From contig JAFKKV010000010.1 in NCBI GenBank assembly GCA_017304475.1, positions 124,001-188,000 of the forward strand: a stretch of 64,000 nucleotides of DNA. Direction: 5' to 3'. The position numbers and the translations under genes were made by a program. The notes under the pieces were generated by a model. The model had not been told where the DNA came from. It did no database searches and saw only the letters and a program-made list of their open reading frames with translations. Below, piece by piece: positions 9,856-19,298 of the stretch. The stretch's first letter is position 1; every line of letters begins with the position of its first letter. This DNA comes from Hyphomicrobiales bacterium (lineage in GTDB: Bacteria; Pseudomonadota; Alphaproteobacteria; Rhizobiales; Phreatobacteraceae).

Positions 9856-10653
9856 ATGCCGGAAACCGACACCTTGCCCCCGCACCCGCCTCCGGCCTGG
9901 GCCGAGCGCCTTCGAGGCTATGCCTGGCTGCCCCAGACCATCGGCTGTTCCGGTGCCGGGGTGTTCCGGCTCGAGGCGGAGGGCCGGCCGGCACTGTTCG
10001 CCAAGGTTGAAACAATCGCGCCGCTCGCCGAATTGCCCGGTGAAATCGCCCGGCTGCGTTGGCTTGGTGCGCAGGGCATTGCCTGCCCGCACGTGCTTGC
10101 GGACGACCATCATGCCGGATCGCACTGGCTGCTGATGAGCGCGGTTCCCGGCCGCGATCTCGCCTCCTCGCCGGAGCTGCCGCCCGAGCGACGTGTCGCG
10201 ATCGCCGCCGAGGCGTTGCGCCGGCTGCACGGCCTGGATGCCGCGCGCTGTCCTTTCGATCACCGGCTCGACCTCAGGCTCGCCGCGGCCCAGGCCCGGC
10301 TGACCGCCGGACTGGTCGACGAGACCGATTTCGACGACGAACGCGAGGGGATGACCGCCGCCGGCCTCTATCGGCAATTGCTCGCCGACAAGCCGCGCGC
10401 GGAGGCCCTGGTGGTTACCCATGGCGATGCCTGCCTGCCCAACCTGATGGCCGACAGCCACGACTTCACGGGCTTCATCGATTGCGGCCGGCTCGGCCTC
10501 GCCGACCGCTATCAGGACCTGGCCCTGGCCGCATGGAGCATCACCCACAATCTCGGCGAGGCCTGGGTGACACCGTTTCTGCGGCATTACGGACTGGCGG
10601 AGCCGGACCAGGCGCGCCTTGCCTATTACCGCCTGCTCGACGAGTTCTTCTGA
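9856..10653 (+). CDS. APH(3')-II-like aminoglycoside phosphotransferase
   Basis: 265 residues, essentially the length of APH(3')-IIa. The catalytic loop THGDACLPN (D191, N196), the magnesium-binding GFIDCGRLG (D209), the following ADRYQDLA, the ATP-lysine region (K50) and the C-terminal YRLLDEFF closely match kanamycin kinases of the APH(3') class. Such enzymes phosphorylate the 3'-hydroxyl of kanamycin/neomycin-type aminoglycosides using ATP. The ATG is seven bases after the tamB stop and its ribosome-binding site (AGGGCGAGA) overlaps that stop, so it appears to be the third gene of the tamAB operon. GC and codon use match the neighbours, suggesting a resident gene. Resistance activity is inferred, and a different natural substrate is possible. 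Confidence 0.88.
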   Translation: MPETDTLPPHPPPAWAERLRGYAWLPQTIGCSGAGVFRLEAEGRPALFAKVETIAPLAELPGEIARLRWLGAQGIACPHVLADDHHAGSHWLLMSAVPGRDLASSPELPPERRVAIAAEALRRLHGLDAARCPFDHRLDLRLAAAQARLTAGLVDETDFDDEREGMTAAGLYRQLLADKPRAEALVVTHGDACLPNLMADSHDFTGFIDCGRLGLADRYQDLALAAWSITHNLGEAWVTPFLRHYGLAEPDQARLAYYRLLDEFF

Positions 10654-10779
10654 AACCGTCGCAGCGCGGATCAGCGGGCCGACCCGCCGCGAAAGCCTCA
10701 CAGGGTTTTGACCGGCCCGCGTTTGCACCGCACAGTCTCGTGTATTGCACCGCATCATCGCGGCCGCTAAGGCTGCCCC

Positions 10780-11136
10780 ATGATGGGCAAATGGACAGGG
10801 TTCATTGCGCTGGTGCTGGTGGCCTGGATCTTTTCGGCCGGCCACGCCACGACCCGTCACGCCGTTCCAACCGACACCATCGTACAGGCCGGATCCGTCC
10901 ATAACGACCGGTCCAGCCACGGGAAAACCGGCGGCGCGCTCCAGGAAGCGACGGCTGAAGAGGAATGGCCGGACCTGGACTGCCAGGGCTCGGCCATCGC
11001 CCCGAAAGCACCGGGCTACGGCAGCAGCCCCTACCGGTTCGATCGCCGGACGGCCGTTCTCGCGCTCCATTCCGGACGGCCCTTGCCGCTCGATCGCCCG
11101 CCAGACCTGCTGCCGCTGCACGCCGCGCGCGCCTGA
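10780..11136 (+). CDS. Small exported protein of unknown function
   Basis: 118 codons. The N-terminus (MMGKWTGFIALVLVAWIFSAGHA) looks like a signal peptide or single membrane anchor. The rest is hydrophilic and Pro/Arg/His-rich, with one cysteine in LDCQGS. I recognise no family. The ribosome-binding site is weak (TAAGG). In its favour are the clear hydrophobic leader and its position about 160 bases before the efflux operon on the same strand; against it, all other frames here are also open because of high GC. It could be a gene expressed with the efflux system or a spurious frame. Confidence 0.45.
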   Translation: MMGKWTGFIALVLVAWIFSAGHATTRHAVPTDTIVQAGSVHNDRSSHGKTGGALQEATAEEEWPDLDCQGSAIAPKAPGYGSSPYRFDRRTAVLALHSGRPLPLDRPPDLLPLHAARA

Positions 11137-11294
11137 TCCATCGAGCGTCAGCGAAAGGCCCATGCCGGGACCGGCATGATGCCGCGTCGTCGCCTCGCGC
11201 GCAGCGCCATTGCCTCCCCTCTACCGCTGCCTCCGCGATCACGGTTTCCGTGCGTCGCCTGAAATCCCATTGCCCGAACAAGCGAGCCAAAGCC

Positions 11295-12521
11295 ATGCGC
11301 GACCGCCGCCGCCTTTCCGTCAAATCGATCACCGTCCTTGCCGGCGTCTCCGCCCTGGCCATGCTGCTGGCCGCCTGCAACGATCCGCGGCCGGCGGCGA
11401 GCCTGACCGCGCAGGCAGCGCCCGAAGTCGGCTTCGTCACCGCCGCGTCCCAGCCCATCCGCCAGGTGCGCGAACTGCCCGGCCGCGTCGTGCCGCTGCG
11501 CATCGCCGAAGTGCGGTCGCGGGTCGCCGGCCTGCTGATCGACCGCAATTTCGAGCAAGGCACCCGCGTCGCGGCGGGCGACCTGCTCTACAAGATCGAC
11601 CCGGCGCCGTTTCAGGTCGAGCTCGCCAGCGCCGAGGCGACGCTTGCACGCGCAGAAGCGACCCTGGTCCTGGCCGGCCAGCAGGCCCAGCGCCTGCGCG
11701 AGCTGCTGTCGCGCCAGACCGCGAGCCAGGCCCAGTATGACGCCGCGCACGCCGCGCAGAAACAGGCCGAGGCCGAAGTCGCCGGCGCCAAGGCCGCGCG
11801 CGACCGGGCTCGCCTGGAACTCAACTATACCGACGTGCGCGCGCCGATCTCGGGCCATATCGGCCGCGCCTTGCTGACCGAAGGCGCGCTTGTGGCTTCC
11901 GCCAGCGGCACGCCGCTCGCCACCATCCAGCAGCTCGATCCGATCTATGTCGATATCACCCAGTCGGTCGGCGAATTGAACCGGCTCAGGCGCGATCTCG
12001 CCAATGGCGAACTGTCGCGCCTCGAAAACGGCGCCGCCAATGTCCAGCTCGTCCTGGATGGCGGCCAGGTCTATGCCCATGCCGGGCGCCTCTTGTTCTC
12101 CGACGTCACCGCCGACCCGAGCACCGGCCAGGTGACCTTGCGGGTGCAGATCCCCAACCCGCATGGCGAGCTGTTCCCGGGCATGTATGTCAGGGCGCGC
12201 ACCACCCAAGGTATCGACACCGACGCCATCGCCTTGCCGCAGCAGGCGATCCAGCGCACCGACGACGGCAAGGCGGAGGTCTGGATCATCGGCGGCGACG
12301 ACAAGGTCGTGCGCCAGCCGGTGGAAGTGGGTTCGGTGATCGATGGGACCTGGCTGATCCAGGCCGGCCTAAGGCCGGGCGAGCGGGTGGTCGTCGACGG
12401 CTTCCAGAAGATCGCCGCCGGCATGCAGGTCAGGCCCGTGAGCCAGGCGCCGCGCGCGGTCGAGGCCAGCGTCTCGACCTTGCGTGACGGCACGGCGCCG
12501 ACCGCCACCCACCTGCGCTAA
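11295..12521 (+). CDS. RND efflux periplasmic adaptor (AcrA/MexA-like lipoprotein)
   Basis: 408-residue membrane-fusion protein that would link the inner-membrane RND pump encoded next to it with an outer-membrane channel. A lipoprotein signal with lipobox LAAC puts the acylated cysteine at residue 28. Barrel-sandwich (biotinyl-lipoyl-like) halves flank an alpha-helical hairpin rich in Ala/Glu/Gln (residues about 100-170), including YTDVRAPISGHIGR, the hallmark of this family. Beta-barrel and membrane-proximal domains follow (FPGMYVRAR, PQQAIQR). An in-frame GTG 15 codons upstream is an alternative start. The permease gene starts 33 bases after the stop, with no outer-membrane factor or dedicated regulator in view, so a TolC-type protein encoded elsewhere is probably shared. 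Confidence 0.92.
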   Translation: MRDRRRLSVKSITVLAGVSALAMLLAACNDPRPAASLTAQAAPEVGFVTAASQPIRQVRELPGRVVPLRIAEVRSRVAGLLIDRNFEQGTRVAAGDLLYKIDPAPFQVELASAEATLARAEATLVLAGQQAQRLRELLSRQTASQAQYDAAHAAQKQAEAEVAGAKAARDRARLELNYTDVRAPISGHIGRALLTEGALVASASGTPLATIQQLDPIYVDITQSVGELNRLRRDLANGELSRLENGAANVQLVLDGGQVYAHAGRLLFSDVTADPSTGQVTLRVQIPNPHGELFPGMYVRARTTQGIDTDAIALPQQAIQRTDDGKAEVWIIGGDDKVVRQPVEVGSVIDGTWLIQAGLRPGERVVVDGFQKIAAGMQVRPVSQAPRAVEASVSTLRDGTAPTATHLR

Positions 12522-12554
12522 GCGCGCCCCTCTTTCGGTTCGGGAGCCTGTTTC

Positions 12555-15500
12555 ATGGCTGGATTTTTCATTGATCGGCCGATTTTCGCCTGGGTCATCG
12601 CACTGTTCATCTGCCTCGGCGGCATCATCGCGATCCCGTTTCTGCCGGTCGCGCAATATCCGATCATCGCCCCGCCATCGATCGCGCTGTCGACCGCCTT
12701 TCCCGGCGCCTCGGTGGAGAGCCTCTATACCGGCACCACCCGCCTCATCGAAGACGAATTGAACGGCGCGGCCAATATCCAGAGCTTCGAATCGGCCACC
12801 GACTCCTTCGGCGTGATCGAGATCACCGCGACGTTCAAGCCGGGAACCGACCCGGGCTATGCCTCCGTCGAGGTGCAGAACCGGCTGAAGCGCGTCGAGG
12901 CGCGCCTGCCGGCGGAGGTGCGCCAGCAGGGCATCCTGGTCGAGGAAGCCTCGGCCGCCACCCTGCAGATCATCACGCTCGCCTCGACCGACGGCACGAT
13001 GGACGAGGTGGCGCTCGGCGACTTTCTCATCCGCAACGTCATCAACGAGATCCGCCGCATTCCCGGCGTCGGCCGCGCCACGCTCTATTCGACCGAGCGC
13101 AGCCTGCGGGTCTGGATCGATCCCGACAAGCTGCGCGGCCTCGGCCTCAACGTCTCCGACGTCTCCAAAGCGATCCAGAACCAGAACGTCCAGATCGCCT
13201 CCGGCGCGGTCGGCGCGCAGCCGAGCCCGTCATCCAATCCGGTCAACTTTCCCATCATCGTACGCGGCCAGCTGACCGAACCCGAGCAGTTCGGCGCGAT
13301 CGTCCTGCGCGCCAATCCTGATGGTTCGAACGTGCGCCTGCGCGATGTCGCGCGGATCGAGCTCGGCGGTGAGGACTACAAGTTCACCACCCGCCTCAAT
13401 GGCGGCCAAGCCGCCGGCATCGCGGTGACGCTGGCGCCCGACGGCAACGCGCTGCAGACCGCGCGCGAGGTCCGCGCCAAGATGCAGGAACTGGCGCAAT
13501 TCTTCCCGACCAATGTCAAATGGGACATTCCCTACGACATCACCCCGGCGGTCGAGGCCTCGATCCAGAAGGTCCTGATGACCCTGGCCGAGGCCGTCGT
13601 GCTGGTCTTCTTCGTGATGTTCCTGTTCCTGCAGAACATCCGCTACACGCTCATCCCGACCATCGTCGTGCCGATCGCCCTGCTCGGCTCCTGCACCGTG
13701 ATGCTGCTCGCCGGCTTCTCGCTCAACGTGCTGACCATGTTCGGCATGGTGCTGGCCATCGGCATTCTCGTCGACGACGCCATCGTCGTGGTCGAAAATG
13801 TCGAGCGCATCATGAACGAGGAAGGTCTGTCGCCGCGGGAGGCTACCCGCAAGGCGATGAAGCAGATCACCGGCGCCATTATCGGCATCACCCTGGTGCT
13901 GGTCGCGGTGTTCATCCCCATGGCCTTCTTCCCCGGCTCGGTCGGCATCATCTACCGCCAGTTCTCGGTCGCCATGGTCACCTCGATCGCCTTTTCGGCC
14001 TTCCTCGCCCTGTCGCTGACGCCGGCGCTCTGCGCGACGCTGCTGAAGCCGGTCGAAAAGGGCCATGGCCATGCCAAGCACGGCTTCTTCGGCTGGTTCA
14101 ACCGCCTGGTCGACCGCGAAACCGCCCGCTACGGCCGGGGCGTCGCGGGCTTCATCGCCAAGTCCGGCCGCGTCATGGCGATCTATCTGGTCCTGCTGGC
14201 CGGCATGGGCTTCGCCTTCATGCGCATGCCCGAGGGCTTCCTCCCCGTCGAGGACCAGGGCTTCTTCACCGTCGACATCCAGACCCCGCCGGGCTCGTCC
14301 TTCAACCGGACGCTCGAGGCGGTCAAGAAGGTCGAGGAGCACCTGCTCGCCCAGCCGGGCGTGGCGACCGTGACCATCGTCAACGGCTTCTCCTTCTCCG
14401 GCCAGGGCCAGATGACCTCGCAGGCCTTCGTGACGCTGAAGCCCTGGGGCGAGCGCAACGCCGCATCCTCGGTCGCGGCTCTGGTGACCGGCACCAATGC
14501 CGCGCTGGCCGGCTACCGGGATGCCATCATCCAGGCGCTGGAACCGCCGCCGATCGACAATCTCGGCAACAGCGCCGGCTTCAGCCTGAGGCTGCAGGAC
14601 CGCGCCCAGAAGGGCTATTCCGCCCTGATGGCCGCCCAGGAGCAATTGCTCGGCCTCGCCCGCAAGAGCCCGATCCTGCAAAAGGTCTTCGTCGAAGGCC
14701 TGCCGCCCGCCCCGCAGGCCGAGCTGGTGATCGACCGCGAAAAGGCCGCGGCCCTCGGCGTCAGCTACGAGGACATCAAGGACACGATCCAGGTCAATCT
14801 CGGCTCGGTCTACACCAATGACTTCCCCAATCGCGGCAAGATGCAGCGGGTCATCGTGCAGTCCGAGCAGCTGCAGCGGCTGAACACGGCCGACCTCTTG
14901 AACTACAGCGTGCGCAATGCCCAGGGCACCATGGTGCCGCTGTCCTCGCTCGCCGAGATCCAGTGGAGCAACGGTCCGGCCCAGATCATCGGCTTCAACG
15001 GCTATCAGTCGGTGCGCTTCACCGGCGAGCCGGCGCCCGGCTATACCACCGGCGACGCGCTCGCCGAGATGGAACGGCTGATGCAGCAATTGCCGCGCGG
15101 TTTCGGCTTTGCCTGGACCGGCCAGTCGCTGCAGGAAAAACAGGCCGGCTCGCAGGCGACCCTGCTGCTGTTCCTGTCGATCCTGATCGTCTTCATGTGC
15201 CTGGCCGCCCTCTACGAGAGCTGGTCGATCCCGGTCTCCGTCCTGCTGGTGGTGCCGCTCGGCGTGATCGGCGCGCTCGCCGCCGCCTCCCTGCGCGGCA
15301 TGCCCAACGACGTCTATTTCAAGATCGGCCTGATCACCATTATCGGCCTCTCGGCCAAGAACGCGATCCTCATCGTCGAGTTCGCTCGGGAGCTCTGGAA
15401 ACCCGGCCGGTCGATCGTCGAGGTGACCGTGCAGGCCGCCGTTCTGCGGTTCCGCCCCATCGTGATGACGTCGCTCGCCTTCATCTTCGGCGTGGTGCCG

Positions 15501-15725
15501 CTGGTCATCGCGTCGGGCGCGGCGTCGAAGAGCCAGCAGGCGATCGGCACCGGCGTGCTCGGCGGCATGCTGTCGGCCACCGTGCTCGCGGTGTTCTTCG
15601 TGCCGGTCTTTTTCGTGGTCGTGGTCAGGCTGTTCCAGCGCAGGCGATCGGCCAAGACGAAACCCGAGGCGGCGGCATCAGCACCTGCCACGCCACCGGC
15701 GGTGGCGCATGAGGCCCATCCCTGA
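12555..15725 (+). CDS. RND multidrug efflux permease (AcrB/MexB-like, HAE1)
   Basis: 1056-residue inner-membrane proton/drug antiporter. The sequence opens with MAGFFIDRPIFAWVIALFI as in AcrB. The proton-relay aspartates are present in TM4 (GILVDDAIVVVENVER) and the relay lysine in TM10 (GLSAKNAILIVEFA). Two large periplasmic loops and about 12 membrane segments have the normal spacing. The substrate range cannot be read from sequence but is likely hydrophobic drugs, bile-like compounds or solvents. It is the second gene of a two-gene operon with the adaptor. The C-terminal tail is Ala/Pro-rich. Confidence 0.95.
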   Translation: MAGFFIDRPIFAWVIALFICLGGIIAIPFLPVAQYPIIAPPSIALSTAFPGASVESLYTGTTRLIEDELNGAANIQSFESATDSFGVIEITATFKPGTDPGYASVEVQNRLKRVEARLPAEVRQQGILVEEASAATLQIITLASTDGTMDEVALGDFLIRNVINEIRRIPGVGRATLYSTERSLRVWIDPDKLRGLGLNVSDVSKAIQNQNVQIASGAVGAQPSPSSNPVNFPIIVRGQLTEPEQFGAIVLRANPDGSNVRLRDVARIELGGEDYKFTTRLNGGQAAGIAVTLAPDGNALQTAREVRAKMQELAQFFPTNVKWDIPYDITPAVEASIQKVLMTLAEAVVLVFFVMFLFLQNIRYTLIPTIVVPIALLGSCTVMLLAGFSLNVLTMFGMVLAIGILVDDAIVVVENVERIMNEEGLSPREATRKAMKQITGAIIGITLVLVAVFIPMAFFPGSVGIIYRQFSVAMVTSIAFSAFLALSLTPALCATLLKPVEKGHGHAKHGFFGWFNRLVDRETARYGRGVAGFIAKSGRVMAIYLVLLAGMGFAFMRMPEGFLPVEDQGFFTVDIQTPPGSSFNRTLEAVKKVEEHLLAQPGVATVTIVNGFSFSGQGQMTSQAFVTLKPWGERNAASSVAALVTGTNAALAGYRDAIIQALEPPPIDNLGNSAGFSLRLQDRAQKGYSALMAAQEQLLGLARKSPILQKVFVEGLPPAPQAELVIDREKAAALGVSYEDIKDTIQVNLGSVYTNDFPNRGKMQRVIVQSEQLQRLNTADLLNYSVRNAQGTMVPLSSLAEIQWSNGPAQIIGFNGYQSVRFTGEPAPGYTTGDALAEMERLMQQLPRGFGFAWTGQSLQEKQAGSQATLLLFLSILIVFMCLAALYESWSIPVSVLLVVPLGVIGALAAASLRGMPNDVYFKIGLITIIGLSAKNAILIVEFARELWKPGRSIVEVTVQAAVLRFRPIVMTSLAFIFGVVPLVIASGAASKSQQAIGTGVLGGMLSATVLAVFFVPVFFVVVVRLFQRRRSAKTKPEAAASAPATPPAVAHEAHP

Positions 15726-15769
15726 TGCCGGCGGCGAAAGCGCCGCGCGGCGCCTGACTGCCGGCATGG

Positions 15770-18700
15770 TCAGCGCCGCCGCCCCATGAACGGCCGCGAC
15801 GGTCCGGGCGCCCTGAAGACCGGGCGTGACGGGCCGGCGCGGCTGAACGCCGGGCGCGATGGCCCCGATGGCCGAATATCGGCCCGCTGGATCCGTGGCC
15901 GCGGCTGGAATTCCGGGCGCCGCCCCTGGCGCATGGCGGGATCGAAAGACCGCCCCGGCCGCCGCATGCCGGGTCGACCGGCCGGTCGGCCGCGATCCTC
16001 GACGAAGGGTCGGCCCGGACGATGGATCACCGGCCGCGGGTCGGCGGAGGCGCCGGAGCCGCCCGCGCCGGCGGCTCCGCCCGGCTGCGGACGTGGCAAT
16101 TGGCCACCACCCGGGGCACCCGGCAACGGCCGCGCCGAACCTCCGAGGCCGCCCAGAATCGGGCTGACGGGCCCGGGGGCTCCGGGCCGGGACAGCAAGC
16201 GCGGACCACCCGGCGGCGGACGCAGGACGACCGGCATGTCCGGCCGGCGCAAGCTGCGCGGCAGGATGAAGGGAACAGTGACGATGGCGGCGGCGGCCGC
16301 GGCCACCGGCAGGACGCCCCAGGAATAGGCAGGCGGCGGCGGCAAGGCCCAGATCGGCGCGACGGGCGGCCCGAGAGCGACCGGTGCGAGCACGACCTCA
16401 TCATAAAAAGCCGCTGGTGCCGGCGCCCAGAACGCTGGATCGTCGACGATCTCGATCACCGACAGCGGTGCCGGAAGGTCCTCATAGACCAGTTCGGCGA
16501 AGGCTTGCGGCGGCATGGCCGGGGCCTGCAGGCGACCGAGCCGCCAGCGCGCCTCCTCGGCATGCGGCCCGCGCGGATAGCGCCTGAGATAGGTCCAATA
16601 GCCCGGCGGCGAGCCGGCACGCAGCGTCTGGCGCCAGACCAGCGCCTCGCGCCGCGCCGCCAGCAGACGCTGCACACGCCGGGTGAAGATGCTCGCGGGA
16701 TAGACCCGGAGAAACTCCTGATAGCCAATGATGCTGTCGCGCTCGACGGCAAGCGCATAGGCCTCTTCGACAGGCAGGCCCTCGATGCGGCGCGCGGCGA
16801 GCGGCGGCACGGTCGTGCCTGTCGCCATCGGGTCCGCCGGCAGCGTCAGCGAGCGCACGGGCGGCGGCAGCCTGGAGGCTTCCCAGGGCGTGTCGCGGCC
16901 GTTCGATTGCTGATGCACCCTGAGCCTGGCGCGCGCGACGGCCTCGTCCAGCGGCAAGCCGGGCGCGCGCAACTGCTCGGCGAGCGCCAGCACGAAGCGC
17001 CCATAGGCGCCGGGAAACGGCGCCACTACCTCGCCCGGCGCGGCGGCGGAAGCGATCAGCAATCCCGGCGCAGCATCGACGACGCCCATGCCGCGCCGCA
17101 CCGGCAGGCCGAGCGCTGCCCAGGGATGCTCGGCCGACAGGTCGAGCAGCAGCAGCCGCGCCCTCCCCTGGACCGATCCGAGAGCCCGCGTCACGTCGAC
17201 CAGGCGGATCCCCATGATCGGCACGTCCGATTCACGGTCGATCGCCGCATCCGACGGCAGGAGATAGCTGTCGCCCTCATGCTGCAGGCCAAGGCCGGCG
17301 AGATAGATCAGCACGACGGCATCCGGCCCCGCCTGACGCGCCTTGGCCATGAAACCGGCGATCGCCGCCCGCAACTCCGCCTGCGGCAGGTCGGCCCCCT
17401 CCGTCGTCGAGAAGCCGAGGTCGCGCAGGGTCTGCGCCATCAGCCCGGCATTGTTCAGGGCATTGGGCAGCGGGCTGGTCCGGTAGCTGCCGACGCCGAG
17501 CACCAGGGCCAGGCGGGTTTCCGCCGGGAGCGCCGGTGCCCCGGCGGTCTGGCTCGCCACGCCGGGCCCTGACCGCGTCTCAGGCCCCGCACCGCTGCTC
17601 GCCGCGGCCACCTGCTGGCGCCGGCTGCGTTCCTCGGCCTCGCGAATGGCGGCCTGGGCGGACGCCTCCCGTTCGCGCCGCGCCTGTTCCTCGGCACGGC
17701 GGACAGCCGCCTGAGCCGCCGCGTCCCGTTCCCGCCGTGACTGCTCTTCAGCCTGGCGGGCCGCAACCCGGGCCGCGGCCTCACGCTCGCTGCGCAACCG
17801 CTCCTCGAGTTCGCGAATGGTCGCCTGGGCGGCCGCCTCGCGTTCCCGCGCGCGCCGGGCATCGGCCTCCCTGGCCTCGGCGCGTTCCGCCAGCCGGCGC
17901 TCGCGCGCCTGCCGCGCCTCCGCCTCGCGCGCCGCCGCATCGCGGGCGCGCTGCAACCGCTCCTGCTGCACGCGCGCCGTGGCCTGTTCGGCCCGCTCGC
18001 GTTCGCGCGCCCGCCGCCCGACCGCGACCCGTGCCCTTTCGGTGGCCTGGCCGGCCTCCCGGGATCGGCGTTCCATTTCCTGCTGCATCGCCGCCAATTG
18101 CTGCTGCAATTGCTCGAGCCGGGCATTCTGCTCGGCAAGGGCCGCGCGCGCCGCAGCATCGGCCTCGCTCCTGGCGCGCCGCTCCGCCGGATCGGCCGAT
18201 GGCCGGTCCATGGTGTCGAGCCGCAGCCGCGCATCCTCGGCATGCACGCTGCGCGGATAATCGTTGAGGAAGGCGGCGATCTGCTCGCGCGAGCCCTCAC
18301 GCACCCGCTGCCAGATCTGGGTATCGGTCTCGCGCTGGTTCAGCACGAACTGCCCGCCGCCGGAGGCGGTGAATTCCGGAACCTGCCGCCCGGACGTCGC
18401 GCGCGCCACCGAGTCGGCGACCCGGGTGAGCATGTCGGCGACGCGCAGGCCGGGCTCACGCGCCTGCTCCATGAAGGCCAGCGTGAACGGGCTGTTCCGC
18501 CCGGCGCCGTCGGCGGCGACATTGTTCGGCTGGGTCGCATAGACCACCACCATGCCGCGCACCTGCTCATTCGCCAGGCCGAGGTTGAACATCCCGCCGC
18601 GCGAGGCCGCGCGCGACTGCAGGCGCTCGGCTACCGGATTGTTGCGGCAAGCGTCGATCACCATGATCTTGAGGCCGTTGACCCCGGCCAGGGCATCGCG

Positions 18701-19105
18701 CGCCGCATCCAGCCCGACCATCTCGAAACGGATCGAGATATCGTCCTCGACCTTGGCATCGACAGGCATCAGAAAGTTGCGGCCTTCGCGCTGGATGCCG
18801 TGGCCGGCATAATAGAACAGCGCCGCGTCGGCATCCTGCGCGGCACGGGCAAAGCGCGCGAAGGCGAGGTCCATGCCGCGCTTGTCGATATCGAGTTCGA
18901 GCAGAACCTCGAAGCCGAGTTCACGCAGCAGCGCCGCGATATCCTCGGCATCGTTGCGCGGATTGGCCAAAGCCGGGGTGCTGGCATAATTGGCATTGCC
19001 GATGACCAGCGCCACGCGTTTTTCTGCAAAAGCCGGCATCGAAGCCCCGACGATCACGGCGACGAGCAGCAAAACGCGAGCAAGCACGCTGACGATGCAC
19101 AGCAT
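15770..19105 (-). CDS. Tandem caspase / pseudocaspase protein with coiled coil and Pro/Arg tail
   Basis: 1111 residues, exported (signal peptide ending AFA|EKR near residue 28). Domain 1 (about 29-255) is a caspase/metacaspase-like peptidase (C14) with histidine H102 in YYAGHGIQ and cysteine C153 in DACRNNP. Residues 264-297 form a W..F/YL..YP..HAEDA repeat. Residues about 310-495 are a charged Arg/Glu/Ala coiled coil. Domain 2 (about 530-750) repeats the caspase fold (RLALVLGVGSYRTSPLPNALN), but the catalytic positions read YLAGLGLQ (L605) and LDLSAEHP (S657), so it should be inactive. Two more YP repeats follow (785-860), then a hydrophobic stretch (about 928-948) and a Pro/Arg/Gly tail with three GPSRP repeats. 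The ATG has AGGAG ten bases upstream. Substrate and role are unknown. It is convergent with the efflux operon. Confidence 0.9.
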   Translation of the reverse strand: MLCIVSVLARVLLLVAVIVGASMPAFAEKRVALVIGNANYASTPALANPRNDAEDIAALLRELGFEVLLELDIDKRGMDLAFARFARAAQDADAALFYYAGHGIQREGRNFLMPVDAKVEDDISIRFEMVGLDAARDALAGVNGLKIMVIDACRNNPVAERLQSRAASRGGMFNLGLANEQVRGMVVVYATQPNNVAADGAGRNSPFTLAFMEQAREPGLRVADMLTRVADSVARATSGRQVPEFTASGGGQFVLNQRETDTQIWQRVREGSREQIAAFLNDYPRSVHAEDARLRLDTMDRPSADPAERRARSEADAAARAALAEQNARLEQLQQQLAAMQQEMERRSREAGQATERARVAVGRRARERERAEQATARVQQERLQRARDAAAREAEARQARERRLAERAEAREADARRAREREAAAQATIRELEERLRSEREAAARVAARQAEEQSRRERDAAAQAAVRRAEEQARREREASAQAAIREAEERSRRQQVAAASSGAGPETRSGPGVASQTAGAPALPAETRLALVLGVGSYRTSPLPNALNNAGLMAQTLRDLGFSTTEGADLPQAELRAAIAGFMAKARQAGPDAVVLIYLAGLGLQHEGDSYLLPSDAAIDRESDVPIMGIRLVDVTRALGSVQGRARLLLLDLSAEHPWAALGLPVRRGMGVVDAAPGLLIASAAAPGEVVAPFPGAYGRFVLALAEQLRAPGLPLDEAVARARLRVHQQSNGRDTPWEASRLPPPVRSLTLPADPMATGTTVPPLAARRIEGLPVEEAYALAVERDSIIGYQEFLRVYPASIFTRRVQRLLAARREALVWRQTLRAGSPPGYWTYLRRYPRGPHAEEARWRLGRLQAPAMPPQAFAELVYEDLPAPLSVIEIVDDPAFWAPAPAAFYDEVVLAPVALGPPVAPIWALPPPPAYSWGVLPVAAAAAAIVTVPFILPRSLRRPDMPVVLRPPPGGPRLLSRPGAPGPVSPILGGLGGSARPLPGAPGGGQLPRPQPGGAAGAGGSGASADPRPVIHRPGRPFVEDRGRPAGRPGMRRPGRSFDPAMRQGRRPEFQPRPRIQRADIRPSGPSRPAFSRAGPSRPVFRAPGPSRPFMGRRR

Positions 19106-19269
19106 CTCGCGACTACTCCTGGCCGACGACCATCGATCGTCAAGATTACCACCTGCGGATCAGGCCAGCAACGTAAGGGAAGCAGCCGCGCCGGACCGTG
19201 CGATGGCGCACAGAGGGCGCCCCCGGCGGCCGGCGGCCCGAAACAGCCATCCAGGGGCCGCAGCCGAAC

Positions 19270-19298
19270 AAAAAAGGCCGCCCGGGGGGCGGGCGGCC
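19270..19298 (-). terminator. Strong intrinsic terminator within the caspase-gene leader
   Basis: On the minus strand an 8-bp perfect GC stem (GGCCGCCC / GGGCGGCC, seven-base loop) is followed by six U residues. It lies about 165 bases upstream of the caspase gene start on the same strand, and no recognisable minus-strand gene precedes it. It must therefore end a small transcript, attenuate the caspase mRNA, or block read-through. Confidence 0.75.

Noticed and set aside
13230..15089. Minus-strand frame of about 619 codons inside the RND permease gene
   Set aside because: Composition (Asp/Gly/His/Arg-rich) is that of the reverse complement of a membrane protein; no motif or start signal.
15726..15769. 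GC-rich dyad between the RND and caspase genes, considered as a terminator
   Set aside because: A stem can form, but there is no T run on either strand.
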